Shown here: positions 26,129 to 35,015 of the stretch, in pieces | Numbering within the stretch: position 1 is the first letter of the stretch | How the letters are laid out: each line of letters starts with the position of its first letter | Assembly (NCBI RefSeq): GCF_009720385.1 | Contig: NZ_WARX01000001.1 | Location: 1,461,353-1,525,352 of the forward strand | Direction: 5' to 3' | DNA length: 64,000 nt | DNA from: Catellatospora vulcania | GTDB lineage: Bacteria > Actinomycetota > Actinomycetes > Mycobacteriales > Micromonosporaceae | The notes under the pieces: generated by a model | The model's input: the letters and a program-made list of their open reading frames with translations, nothing else | Databases searched by the model: none | Told to the model about the DNA's origin: nothing | Program-made: the position numbers and the translations under genes

Positions 26129-28165
26129 GTGACCCACCCCGCCCGCCCGTTGTGGCTGCGCCGGCCCGACAACGTGGCGCCCGGCATCGCCTACGGCGCC
26201 GACTACAACCCCGAGCAGTGGCCCCGTGAGGTGTGGCGCGACGACGTACGCCTCATGCGCGAAGCCGGGGTCAACATCGTCTCGCTCGGCATCTTCTCCT
26301 GGGCGCGGCTGCAGCCCGCCGAGCACACCTGGCGCTTCGACTGGCTCGACGAGGCCATGGGCCTGCTGTACGACAACGGCATCGCCGTCGACCTGGCCAC
26401 CGCCACCGCCTCGCCGCCGCCGTGGCTGACCGCGAAACACCCGGAGATCCTGCCGGTCAACGAGCGCGGCGAGACCCTCTGGCCCGGCGGCCGCCAGCAC
26501 TGGCGACCCACCTCACCGGTGTTCCGCGAGCACGCCCTGGTCCTGGTCGAGAAGATGGCCGGCCGCTACGCCGACCACCCGGCGCTCACCGCCTGGCACC
26601 TGTCCAACGAGCTGGGCTGCCACAACATCTACGACTACTCCGACGACGCGGCACGCGCCTTCCGGGACTGGCTGCGCGCGCGGTACGCCACCCTGGACGC
26701 GCTCAACCACGCCTGGGGCACGGCGTTCTGGTCGCAGGAGTACAGCGACTGGGCGCAGATCCTGCCGCCGCGCCTGGCCACCACCCACCCCAACCCGACC
26801 CAGCAGCTGGACTTCAAGCGCTTCTCCTCCGACGCACTGCGCGACTACCTGCGGGCCGAGCGAGACATCCTGCACCGGCGCACCCCGGACGTGCCCGTCA
26901 CCACCAACTTCATGATCATGGGTGGCACCAAGGGCATGGACTACGCCGCCTGGGCCGCCGAAATCGACTTCGTCTCCAACGACCACTACGTCGAGCCCGG
27001 TCCGCAGGCGTCCGACGAGCTGTCGTTCTCGGCCAACCTGACCGGCAACATCGCCGGCGGCCGGCCGTGGTTCCTGATGGAGCACTCCACCAGCGCCGTC
27101 AACTGGCAGCCGGTCAACGTCGCCAAGAAGCCCGGCGAGCTGGCCCGCGACTCGCTCACCCACGTCGCGCACGGCGCCGACGCGGTCTGCTTCTTCCAGT
27201 GGCGGCAGTCGAAGGCGGGGGCGGAGAAGTACCACTCCGGTATGGTCCCGCACGCCGGCCCCGACAGCGACGTGTTCCGCTCCGCCGCCGCACTGGGCGC
27301 GACCCTGCGCGACCTCGCCCCGGTCGCCGGGGCGACCCGCGAGCAGGCGCCCGCCGCGATCGTCTTCCACTGGGACTCGTGGTGGGCCGCCGAGGCCGAC
27401 TCGCACCCCACCGACCGCCTGCGCTACCGGCAGGAGGCCCTGGACTGGTACACCGCGTTCCTGAACCTGGGCATCCGCGCCGATGTGGTGCCGCTGGGCA
27501 CGGCGCTGGACGGCTACCGCCTGGTCGTCGCGCCGATGCTGCACATGGTCGGCGAGCCGGTCGCCAAGGAGCTGCGCGGCTACGTCGAATCCGGTGGGCA
27601 CCTGGTGACGACGTACTTCTCCGGCATCGTCGACGAGCACGACCACGTCTGGCTCGGCGGGCACCCGGGTGCGCTGCGCGACCTGCTCGGCGTACGCGTC
27701 GAGGAGTTCGCGCCGCTGCTGGACACCGAGTCCGTGACCCTCGACGGCGACCTGTCCGCCACCCTGTGGACCGAGCGGGTCCAGGTCACCGGCCCCGACA
27801 CCGCCGTGCTGTCGCGCTACGCCACCGGTGAGCACGCCGGGCACCCGGCCGTCACCCGCCGCACCGTCGGCGCAGGCTCGGCCGCCTACGTGTCGACCCG
27901 GCTGGGGGCGCAGGGCGTCACCGCCGTGCTCGACGGGCTGGCCGCGGCCGCGGGCGTGACCAGTGAGCTGCCGGCCGGCGTACGCGGCGGCGTCGAGCTG
28001 ACCGTGCGCCGCCGCGGCGCGGAGCGCTTCGCGTTCCTCGTCAACCGCACCGACCAGCCCGTCACCGTCGCCGACCTGCCCGGGGAGCCGCTCGTCGGCA
28101 CCCGCGGACCGCACGGCGAGCTGTCGCTGGAGGCAAGGGGAGTGGCCGTCCTACGGCTGGGCTGA
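26129..28165 (+). CDS. Beta-galactosidase, glycoside hydrolase family 42
   Basis: A 678-residue cytoplasmic enzyme that cleaves terminal beta-galactosides. The N-terminal GYGADYNPEQWP-like start and the TIM barrel contain the acid/base E161 in HLSNELGCHN and the nucleophile E318 in FLMEHSTSAVNWQ. The trimerisation domain and a small beta-domain follow. It has no signal peptide, so it acts on sugar already imported by the upstream transporter. The GTG start at 26129 is preceded by AAGGAG. A strong terminator closes the operon. Confidence 0.93.
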   Translation: MTHPARPLWLRRPDNVAPGIAYGADYNPEQWPREVWRDDVRLMREAGVNIVSLGIFSWARLQPAEHTWRFDWLDEAMGLLYDNGIAVDLATATASPPPWLTAKHPEILPVNERGETLWPGGRQHWRPTSPVFREHALVLVEKMAGRYADHPALTAWHLSNELGCHNIYDYSDDAARAFRDWLRARYATLDALNHAWGTAFWSQEYSDWAQILPPRLATTHPNPTQQLDFKRFSSDALRDYLRAERDILHRRTPDVPVTTNFMIMGGTKGMDYAAWAAEIDFVSNDHYVEPGPQASDELSFSANLTGNIAGGRPWFLMEHSTSAVNWQPVNVAKKPGELARDSLTHVAHGADAVCFFQWRQSKAGAEKYHSGMVPHAGPDSDVFRSAAALGATLRDLAPVAGATREQAPAAIVFHWDSWWAAEADSHPTDRLRYRQEALDWYTAFLNLGIRADVVPLGTALDGYRLVVAPMLHMVGEPVAKELRGYVESGGHLVTTYFSGIVDEHDHVWLGGHPGALRDLLGVRVEEFAPLLDTESVTLDGDLSATLWTERVQVTGPDTAVLSRYATGEHAGHPAVTRRTVGAGSAAYVSTRLGAQGVTAVLDGLAAAAGVTSELPAGVRGGVELTVRRRGAERFAFLVNRTDQPVTVADLPGEPLVGTRGPHGELSLEARGVAVLRLG

Positions 28166-28194
28166 GCGCAGCCGACCACCGGCGACATCGGATG

Positions 28195-28227
28195 GAGCGG
28201 GACCGCCTGCGGGCGGTCCCGCTCTTT
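28195..28227 (+). terminator. Rho-independent terminator of the GH42 operon
   Basis: GAGCGGGACCGCC pairs perfectly with GGCGGTCCCGCTC around a TGCG tetraloop (13-bp stem), followed by TTT. Confidence 0.9.
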
Positions 28228-28449
28228 CGGTGAACGTGGAACTCTTTCGGTGGAACCGGATCGGCCACCTTTGCGCAGTGAGTGTTGACGTCCCAGCTTG
28301 GCGGCTCCGTAAGCTTCGTGTTCCCTCCGACGTGCAGATATCCGTCTGTCTCGTTGTTGCGGATCCTGTTGCGAGCGCGCGCTGCGACCGGATCGTGGTG
28401 ATGTCCACTCCGCTGTGGTCGATGCCTTTCATTGCGCTTAGGAGCCGTC

Positions 28450-31152
28450 ATGGCAGCATTCCCATTGGCCCCGTCCCTACGAGATCCACGTAGGAGCAGC
28501 CGGCTCCGCGCACCCGGACGGGTGCGCGCCCGCCTGCTCGGCGCGCTGGCGCTGGTGCTCGTCGTGCTCGGCGGGCTGCTGCCGTTCGCGCCGCCGGCCC
28601 GTGCCGCCGCGGCCGACTACCCGTTCCCGCTGCCCGACTTCAGCCACCCGGGCAGCCCGCACGCCCCGCTGTTCCACGACCGGGGCGACACGCTGATCCC
28701 GGTGCTGATCGTCTACGCGACGTTCAACGACCTGACCAACGTCACCGAGGCCGACATCGAGGCCAAGTACTTCCCGCTGTTCACCTTCGGCAACGTCGCC
28801 GACTACTACCTCCAGCACGACCTCGGGGTGATGGTGCCCGCCGTCGAGTCCTTCGGCGACGCCGACAACGGCGTCGTGGTCGTCGACCTGGGCGCGTCCG
28901 GGCCGGGCATCGCGCAGGACCCGGCGCAGCGGCGGCGCAAGATGATCGACCTCGCCGACCCGTTCGTCGACTTCGCCCGGTACGACACCGACCGCGACGG
29001 CACCGTCGAGGACACCGAACTCGGTGTGGCCACGATCTTCACGTCCCGGCCCGGCACCGACAACTGCGGGCAGACCCGGGAGGTCGCCGCCGGGGGCAAG
29101 CTCGACGGCAAGACGATCGGCTTCCGCACCGCCGACAGCGGCACGGCGACCAACCGCATCACGCTCGCCCACGAACTCGGCCATCAGCTGTACGACCTCT
29201 ACGACCACTACGGCTTCGGCGTCGGCAGCTGGGACCTCGCCGGACCGACCTGCTCGGGAGGCGAACTGTGGTACGAGCCGAACCAGTGGACGAAGATGCA
29301 CCTGGGCGGGCAGAAACCGGTCGTGGTCACCTCGGACCGCTACGTCACCGTGTCGGACCTCAGCATCGCCACCACGTACCTGATCTACGACCATGAGCGC
29401 GGCACCGACGACTACTTCCTCATCGAAGCCAGAACGCCCAGGGCGGGCACCTACGACCAGAGCGTCCCGGACAGCGGCGTCGTCGTGTTCCGCGTCGACG
29501 AGCGCAACGTGCGCAGCAACCAGGAGCACGTACGCGGCGTGGAGCTGCTGCGCCCGGACGGGGTGCGCACCCCGGGCTGCGTCGACGAGGACGTCGACGG
29601 CCGCGTCGACGAGGACCCGGTCGACAGCATGGACAACGACGGGGACGGCCGTGTCGACGAGGACCCGGCGGAGACGTCGGTGGCCTGCGACGGCGGCAGC
29701 GACGTCGACGCGTGGGACCCGGGCGACACCCGCACCCCGCAGCGCACGATGGATCGGCCGTGGGCCGACGGCACCCCCGCCAAGGTCGCCGTCCGCGCCA
29801 TCGGCCGGCCGTTCTTCGCCGGCACTTCGGCCAACATCTGGTGGTCGCAGGTGTACCTCGACGTCCGCGGGCCGGGTGTGCTCGTCGACCCGGCCGACGC
29901 GCGCGGCAACGCGCCCCGGCCGACGCTGACGATCGGGAACCCCACCGACCTGTCGTTCACGGTGCGCAACACCGGTGAGGCCACCGACACCTTCGACTTC
30001 ACCGAACTCGTGCCATCCACCTGGACGGCCACCACGCAGCGGATGACGCTTGCGGCGGGGCAGCAGGCCACCGCCACGATCAAGGTCACCGTTCCCGACG
30101 GGGAACGGGTAGGCCAGCACTCGCTGTTCGCCCGCGGGCGCAGCACCACCGACACCGACATCACGACCGACTACCAGTTCCTCGTCGACGTCGTGAAGCG
30201 GCAGCTGGACATCTCCTACACCGGCGACACGTCCGTGGACCACTCCGACCCGGCGGCGCTGTCCGCCGTCGTCCGCGACCGCATCACCGGCGCGCCGGTC
30301 GCGGGCCGGCAGGTCGACTTCACCGTCGCCGGCCAGGTGCGCACGGCGACCACCGGCCCCGACGGCGTGGCCAGAGCCACCTGGCTCGCCGACCAGCTCC
30401 CTGGCGGCTACCCGGTGCTGGTGCAGACTTCCGCGGACGGGCGGTACGAGGCCGCGGCCACCGAGGCGACGCTGACCGTCGACCGCGAGAACCTCGTCGT
30501 CGCGGTGACCGGCCTCGTCCAGGCGGCCGGGAGCGGCGCGAAGCTGACGCTGCAGGCCACCCAGGAAGCCGACGGCCACCCGGCTGACCTCAGCCGGGCC
30601 GCAGCCCACCTCACGCTGTCCCCGACGCTGACGACCGGCAGCCGGTCGTTCGACGTGACGTTCGACGCCACCGGGCGGGCCGAGGTCGTGCTGGCGACGG
30701 TCGCCGCCGACGTCTGGGCGCTGCACGCCGAGGTCGCCGGTGAGTACTTCACCGGCCCCGCCGTCGACGCCGAGCTGATCCTGTTCAACCCGGCCGGACA
30801 GGTCTCCGGCACCGGCAGGGGAGACGACTCGGCGGGCACCGCGCTCCGGATGACCTCCTCGATCCGGTATCAGGGCACCACCCCGAACGGGTCGATCCGC
30901 GTCGACCGGGGATCGCAGCGCTTCGACGCAGACACGATCAGCTGGCTCGTCGTCGTCGGTGACCGGGCGGTCTTCCAGGCGGCGGGGCGCTTCGGCGGCA
31001 GTCCCGCCACCCTGCGGGGCACCGTCGTCGACGGCGGCAATCCCGGCAAGGGCCACGACACGTTCTCGCTGCGCATCACCACAGCGGGCACACCGACGCC
31101 GTACGAGTCGGGTGTGGTGACGCTGGACAACGGCAACCTCGGCGTCCAGTAG
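28450..31152 (+). CDS. Secreted M6-family (immune inhibitor A-like) metalloprotease with Ig-like domains
   Basis: A 900-residue secreted protein. The signal peptide ends near residue 55 (PPARAAAA). The catalytic domain has the zinc motif HELGHQLYDLYD (H241, E242, H245), as in M6 peptidases. At about 378-410 two acidic repeats of the form DEDVDGRVDEDP and DNDGDGRVDEDP resemble calcium-binding type-3/dockerin-like loops. Two or three Ig-like beta domains follow. The ATG at 28450 has TTAGGAG five nt upstream. It probably degrades extracellular protein; there is no dedicated neighbour. Confidence 0.85.
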   Translation: MAAFPLAPSLRDPRRSSRLRAPGRVRARLLGALALVLVVLGGLLPFAPPARAAAADYPFPLPDFSHPGSPHAPLFHDRGDTLIPVLIVYATFNDLTNVTEADIEAKYFPLFTFGNVADYYLQHDLGVMVPAVESFGDADNGVVVVDLGASGPGIAQDPAQRRRKMIDLADPFVDFARYDTDRDGTVEDTELGVATIFTSRPGTDNCGQTREVAAGGKLDGKTIGFRTADSGTATNRITLAHELGHQLYDLYDHYGFGVGSWDLAGPTCSGGELWYEPNQWTKMHLGGQKPVVVTSDRYVTVSDLSIATTYLIYDHERGTDDYFLIEARTPRAGTYDQSVPDSGVVVFRVDERNVRSNQEHVRGVELLRPDGVRTPGCVDEDVDGRVDEDPVDSMDNDGDGRVDEDPAETSVACDGGSDVDAWDPGDTRTPQRTMDRPWADGTPAKVAVRAIGRPFFAGTSANIWWSQVYLDVRGPGVLVDPADARGNAPRPTLTIGNPTDLSFTVRNTGEATDTFDFTELVPSTWTATTQRMTLAAGQQATATIKVTVPDGERVGQHSLFARGRSTTDTDITTDYQFLVDVVKRQLDISYTGDTSVDHSDPAALSAVVRDRITGAPVAGRQVDFTVAGQVRTATTGPDGVARATWLADQLPGGYPVLVQTSADGRYEAAATEATLTVDRENLVVAVTGLVQAAGSGAKLTLQATQEADGHPADLSRAAAHLTLSPTLTTGSRSFDVTFDATGRAEVVLATVAADVWALHAEVAGEYFTGPAVDAELILFNPAGQVSGTGRGDDSAGTALRMTSSIRYQGTTPNGSIRVDRGSQRFDADTISWLVVVGDRAVFQAAGRFGGSPATLRGTVVDGGNPGKGHDTFSLRITTAGTPTPYESGVVTLDNGNLGVQ

Positions 31153-31167
31153 CACCGCCGCACCGGA

Positions 31168-31207
31168 CCGGCCCGCCGGCGCCCTCCACGGGGCGCCGGC
31201 GGGCCGG
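31168..31207. terminator. Very strong bidirectional hairpin
   Basis: CCGGCCCGCCGGCGCCC pairs perfectly with GGGCGCCGGCGGGCCGG around a 6-nt loop (17-bp stem), between the convergent protease gene and the minus-strand membrane protein. Confidence 0.85.
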
Positions 31208-31212
31208 GCCGG

Positions 31213-31641
31213 TCAGTGCCGGTACTCGTGACGGCGCCCCAGCATGGCGGCCAGCATCGCCGGCAGCATCAGCAGGTGGCCGCCCATCATCAGGGCCTCG
31301 CCGGAGATCGCGCCGAACGCATAGGGCACCAGCAGGACCAGGAACGGCAGGTACATCGCCGCGGACATCTCGGCGATGCTCACCCAGCCGTGCCGCCGGA
31401 ACCGCATCCACGCGGCCATGCCGATGGTCATGTTCGTCGCCATCACCAGCACGCTCGCGACCGTCAGGTCGGACAGGCCCGGCCAGGCCAGCGACCACAG
31501 CGGGCCCAGCGCGAGCATCCCGACGAACATGGCGACGACCATCTCGCCGAAATGCAGGGCGAAGCGCAGGTTCTTGCGGGTGGTCGACCGTTCGGGCGCG
31601 TGGTCGGCGGAGGGGGTCGAGCCGGGCGTGGAAGTCGTCAT
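31213..31641 (-). CDS. Small four-helix membrane protein
   Basis: About 142 residues. A polar N-terminal ~25 residues precede four hydrophobic helices (HFGEMVVAMFVGMLALGPLW; VASVLVMATNMTIGMAAW; AAMYLPFLVLLVPYAFGAI; GGHLLMLPAMLAAML). The Met content is high. The ATG at 31641 (MTTSTPG) is chosen; an ATG three codons upstream (31650) is nearly as good. Similar small membrane proteins are common in actinomycetes without a proven role. It precedes no recognised partner on its strand; the two-component pair at 31721 lies upstream in the same orientation and may be co-transcribed. Confidence 0.7.
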   Translation of the reverse strand: MTTSTPGSTPSADHAPERSTTRKNLRFALHFGEMVVAMFVGMLALGPLWSLAWPGLSDLTVASVLVMATNMTIGMAAWMRFRRHGWVSIAEMSAAMYLPFLVLLVPYAFGAISGEALMMGGHLLMLPAMLAAMLGRRHEYRH

Positions 31642-31720
31642 GCCAGCCATCCTGAACCGGCGGATCCGTGTACACAGGTGCCAGAAGTCACGGTCACCGG
31701 TCATGACCGGTCATGCCGGT

Positions 31721-32383
31721 TCAGAGCAGCCTGAGGGCACGGGCCCGTAGCGCCGCCTGGGTTCGGTCGCGGGCGTCGAGTTTGGCCAGCACCCCGCTCA
31801 CGTGGTTCTTCACCGTCCCTTCGGCCAGGAACAGCGCCGCCGCGATCTCCCGGTTGGACCGGCCCTCGGCGAGCAGGCGCAGCACCTCCAGCTCCCGCTC
31901 GGACAGCGGCACCACCAGCGGCTGCGGCCGGTCGGTCCGATCCTCGTCGGGCAGCCGGGCGAACCGGGCGACCACCTTCGCCGCCACCGACGGCTGCAGC
32001 ACCGCCTCGTCGCGGGCGGCAGCGTGGATCGCCGCCACCAGCTGCGCCGACGACGCGTCCTTGAGCAGGTAGCCCAGCGCCCCGGCGCGCAGCGCCGCGA
32101 AGACGTCCTCGTCGTCGTCGAACGTGGTCAGCGCGATGACCCGCACCCCCGGGTGCTCCACCCGCATCCGCCGGGTGGCCGCCACCCCGTCCAGGACCGG
32201 CATGCGCAGGTCCATCAGCACCACGTCGGGCCGCAGTTCGGCCGCGCGATCCAGCGCCTGCGCGCCGTCGCCGGCCTCGCCGACCACCACGATGTCGTCG
32301 TGCACGCCGAGCAGCACGGCCAGGGCCTCGCGGAACAGCGACTGGTCGTCGGCGAGCAGCACCCGCACCGGCCCCCGGCTCAC
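31721..32383 (-). CDS. NarL/FixJ-type response regulator
   Basis: A 220-residue regulator. The receiver domain has Asp-Asp in LLADDQSLF, the phosphoacceptor in DVVLMDLRMPVLDG and the Lys in YLLKDAS. The LuxR helix-turn-helix is LSERELEVLRLLAEGRSNREIAAAL. The GTG at 32383 overlaps the kinase stop by four bases. A small membrane protein follows in the same direction 80 nt later. Confidence 0.9.
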   Translation of the reverse strand: MSRGPVRVLLADDQSLFREALAVLLGVHDDIVVVGEAGDGAQALDRAAELRPDVVLMDLRMPVLDGVAATRRMRVEHPGVRVIALTTFDDDEDVFAALRAGALGYLLKDASSAQLVAAIHAAARDEAVLQPSVAAKVVARFARLPDEDRTDRPQPLVVPLSERELEVLRLLAEGRSNREIAAALFLAEGTVKNHVSGVLAKLDARDRTQAALRARALRLL

Positions 32384-33504
32384 CCGGGCACCTCCACGCA
32401 CAGCGTCGCGCCCTGACCGGGCACGGACTCGATGCTCATCCGGCCGCCGGCGTGCGCGGCGCGTTCGCGTACCCCCAGCAGCCCGTATCCGGGCGAGTCG
32501 CCGGTTTCGTCCGCCAAACCGGTGCCGTCGTCGCGGACCTCCAGCCGCACGGCGGCCGGAAGGGTGTAATCGAGGACCAGCTCGGCCCGGGTCGCCCGCG
32601 CATGTTTGCGGACGTTGGTCAGCCCCTCCTGGGCCGCCCGGTAGAGCGACTCCTGCGCCGCGGTGACCAGCGGACGGGCCTGGCCGGCGATGTCGAGGCT
32701 GGTCGGCACGCCGGACGCCGAGGACTGCTCGGCCAGCTCGGCCAGCGCCTCGGCCAGCGGCGCCCGCGGCCGCGGATCACGCATCGCGCTCACCGACCGG
32801 CGTACCTCGGCGAGGGCCTCCTCGGCCTGGACCTGTGCCTTGGCGAGCACGGCGTCGGCCCGGCCCGGGTCCGTGCCCAGCACCGCCCGTGCCGCCTTGA
32901 CCTGCATCTGCACCACGGTCAGCGAGTGTCCGAGCCCGTCGTGGATGTCGCGGGCGACCCGGTTGCGCTCCTGCGCCACCGCCAGGGTCTCGACCTGCTG
33001 CGAATACTCGCGCAGCTGCTCGTGGGCGCGGATCAGCTCCTGGCGGGCCTGCTGCTCGCGCATGATCAGGTGGGTCAGCACCGCGGCGAACGCGGCCGCG
33101 GCGAGCATGCCCAGCCCTTCGCGCAGCCCGGCCCGCCACTCCATGCCCAGATGCGCGAACGGGACCAGACCGCCGACCACCAGCGCGCCGCGCAGCGGCA
33201 GCAGCAGCACGCTCTGGCTCACCAGCACCAGCAGCAGCAGGATCGCCCCGACCATCGCGCCGGACGTCACGAACACGGCATAACCCAGCAGCAGCTGGAC
33301 CACGATGTAGGCGATGCGCAGGCCCCGCCGCGACGTATGCCGCACCCGGGCGAAACCGGCGGTGGCCGCCGCGGCGTAGACCGCGCCCAGCACCACCGCG
33401 GCGACCGGATGGTGCGGCATGCTGACCGGAGGCTCCGCCACGGCGGCCCCGGCGACCAGCGTCAGGTACGCGGCCACGGTCAGCGCATGGAGGGCCTGGT
33501 GCAC
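32380..33504 (-). CDS. Sensor histidine kinase (HisKA_3)
   Basis: About 374 residues. Five or six hydrophobic segments fill the first 150 residues, followed by a coiled linker, the phospho-His in NRVARDIHDGLGHSLTVVQMQ and an HATPase_c domain with the N-box in EGLTNVRKHARA and G-boxes DDGTGL and GYGLLGV. The GTG at 33504 starts just before the first helix; a GTG at 33531 is possible. It phosphorylates the coupled regulator at 31721. Signal unknown. Confidence 0.88.
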   Translation of the reverse strand: MHQALHALTVAAYLTLVAGAAVAEPPVSMPHHPVAAVVLGAVYAAAATAGFARVRHTSRRGLRIAYIVVQLLLGYAVFVTSGAMVGAILLLLVLVSQSVLLLPLRGALVVGGLVPFAHLGMEWRAGLREGLGMLAAAAFAAVLTHLIMREQQARQELIRAHEQLREYSQQVETLAVAQERNRVARDIHDGLGHSLTVVQMQVKAARAVLGTDPGRADAVLAKAQVQAEEALAEVRRSVSAMRDPRPRAPLAEALAELAEQSSASGVPTSLDIAGQARPLVTAAQESLYRAAQEGLTNVRKHARATRAELVLDYTLPAAVRLEVRDDGTGLADETGDSPGYGLLGVRERAAHAGGRMSIESVPGQGATLCVEVPG

Positions 33505-33612
33505 GCTTCCACTGTGGCCGGTCCCTCGCACCGGGTCAATGACGACGGCGGGCCGGCGTGGTCCGTCCGTCGATCAAGCATCGCTGGATCACCACCCACG
33601 TTCATGGATGTG

Positions 33613-34155
33613 TCACGCTTGGTCTCGGATGGCCAGGAGCAGCCTCAGCCGCTCCCGCGCGTGACGCAGCGTGGACCGTACGGTCGCTTCCTTCAGGTGG
33701 AGAATCGCAGCCATGTCGGCTGTCGGGTAGCTGCGCAGATGCAGGGCGAATACCATCCGCTGCTGTTCCGGAAGTTGCCGGATGAGCTGACGGACCTCAT
33801 CGACATCCGTTGTGTAGGGATCGATCTCCTGGAATTGGTCGAGCACGACGTCGGTGGGTGACACCAAGACCTGCCGGCGGGACCGACGTCGCGAGTCGGA
33901 TGCTCTTCGAGAGGCGACTTTGCGTACGAACGCCACCGGGGACTCGATCTTTTCCCAATTGCCATGCAGCGCGATCATGGCCTCTTGGGCGATGTCCACG
34001 GCATCGTGGAGATCGACTCCGGATACGAATCGTGTGAACAGCACCAAGTTACGGAACTCGGTGCGGTAGAAATCGGCGAACTCGTGATCTTCTTCCACGC
34101 GCGCCAGCGCCACATCGGTGATCGACATGGCGCCGGCGGCGTCGTGGCGGTTCAT
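33613..34155 (-). CDS. Small sigma-70 family factor
   Basis: A 180-residue sigma factor. Region 2 is at about 28-95 (FYRTEFRNLVLFTRFV, then DIAQEAMIALHGNW) and a region 4 at about 125-175 (QLPEQQRMVFALHLRSYPTADMAAIL, then EATVRSTLRHARERLRLLL). It starts 13 nt after a small membrane-protein gene, so the two are probably co-transcribed. Codon use is visibly less GC-biased than in neighbouring genes. It may direct transcription in the STAND/caspase block nearby; this is inference. Confidence 0.85.
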   Translation of the reverse strand: MNRHDAAGAMSITDVALARVEEDHEFADFYRTEFRNLVLFTRFVSGVDLHDAVDIAQEAMIALHGNWEKIESPVAFVRKVASRRASDSRRRSRRQVLVSPTDVVLDQFQEIDPYTTDVDEVRQLIRQLPEQQRMVFALHLRSYPTADMAAILHLKEATVRSTLRHARERLRLLLAIRDQA

Positions 34156-34168
34156 GACTTCCGCCCGC

Positions 34169-34504
34169 CTACTTGCTGAAGTCCCAGTTGATCCCGACGG
34201 AGCCCTTGCGCGGGATCAAGCGACGGATGATGTACGCGAGCGCGGCGGCGGCCACGACTGCCGACGCGCCGTTGACCTCTGGCTGAAGGTTCTGGGGGAT
34301 CATGTCAAAGGCTTGGGCGGCCGAGGACGTCAAAACGGTGCTGAGAGCACCGCCGGCCACCAGCGTCACGCCCTTGTGCCGAGGATCTGCGTCGGCGGGC
34401 GGTTCTGGCGCGGTGTCGGCCGCCGTGCCGGCGGTGATCTTCTTGGCTGAGGCACGGGCGGCTCGAGGCGCGCGCGTGCTCTCACTCCCGGTGGGGTCGG
34501 GCAT
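34169..34504 (-). CDS. Small hypothetical membrane protein upstream of a sigma factor
   Basis: 111 residues: a polar Ala/Pro/Thr-rich N-terminus of about 45 residues, a hydrophobic segment (GVTLVAGGALSTVLTSSAA), a short polar loop and a second hydrophobic segment (GASAVVAAAALAYIIRRLIP) with a positively charged flank. No family is recognised. The position just before the sigma-factor gene suggests a regulatory partner or a product of the same operon. A structured direct repeat lies within its upstream leader. Confidence 0.65.
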   Translation of the reverse strand: MPDPTGSESTRAPRAARASAKKITAGTAADTAPEPPADADPRHKGVTLVAGGALSTVLTSSAAQAFDMIPQNLQPEVNGASAVVAAAALAYIIRRLIPRKGSVGINWDFSK

Positions 34505-34540
34505 CGGAGGGTCGGGCCCTTCTCGTCGGCTGACAGGACC

Positions 34541-34597
34541 TGTCTCGGGAGGGCGCCTTCTTCACTCGACCAAAAGCTTTCGTCGGCGGACCCAGTC
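34541..34597 (-). repeat. Structured direct repeat, copy 1
   Basis: 57 nt sharing a common core (TGTCTCGGGAGGG, TTCACTCGACCAAA, GCTTTCG, CGGCGG, CCCAGTC) with copy 2 at 34875-34935. It lies 36-93 nt upstream of the small membrane-protein gene on the minus strand. The core can fold: CGAC and AAAG pair with CTTT and GTCG. It may be a leader RNA element or a protein-binding site. Confidence 0.7.
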
Positions 34598-34766
34598 TTC
34601 GACAGTGGACACATGCTAGCGAAGTAAGCAAGATCAGGGGCCAGCCGACATCAAGTCGACACGAGCGGAAACGCCTCAAGAAAATCCGACCGTCTCTTGC
34701 ACGGATCGGGCTGCTCGTGCGACTTGTCGGTGTAGACGTTCGCAGCCGCCCGCTAGGAGGTGTGAG

Positions 34767-34976
34767 ATGAAGCATGACGGATTGATTGCACGAATCTCAG
34801 CCTCTGGGCGACTCTTGAACGTCGGCGACCGGGAATGGCTCCAGGTCGTCGCTATGCGGGCGCGGTTCAGGCCGTGTCTCGGGAGGGCCCGTCGGCTTCA
34901 CTCGACCAAAGTGCTTTCGGTCGGCGGGCCCAGTCAAGGTTTCGGCTGTCACCACCTCATGACTTCCCTTACCTGA
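34767..34976 (+). CDS. Possible 69-residue small protein
   Basis: An ATG at 34767 follows TAGGAGGTG at the ideal distance, the strongest ribosome-binding site in this region. The product begins MKHDGLIARISASGRLLNVGD and runs through repeat copy 2, with a basic C-terminal half. No family is recognised, and the overlap with the repeat makes the downstream half doubtful. It could be a leader peptide whose translation affects folding of the repeat, or a chance ORF. Confidence 0.35.
   Translation: MKHDGLIARISASGRLLNVGDREWLQVVAMRARFRPCLGRARRLHSTKVLSVGGPSQGFGCHHLMTSLT
34875..34935 (-). repeat. Structured direct repeat, copy 2
   Basis: 61 nt homologous to 34541-34597 in the same orientation. Here the fold is stronger: GGGCCCG at 34885-34891 pairs with CGGGCCC at 34925-34931, and inside it CGACC (34903-34907) pairs with GGTCG (34919-34923). 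The gap 34598-34874 between the copies holds only the candidate small ORF. Confidence 0.7.
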
Positions 34977-35015
34977 ACCGTCTGGTCCACATCGGCCACA
35001 CCAGGCCTACACGAC

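Noticed and set aside
28477..31155. 892-residue minus-strand ORF opposite the M6 protease
   Set aside because: Val/Gly/Arg/His-rich antisense frame; the plus strand has a signal peptide and HELGHQ zinc motif.
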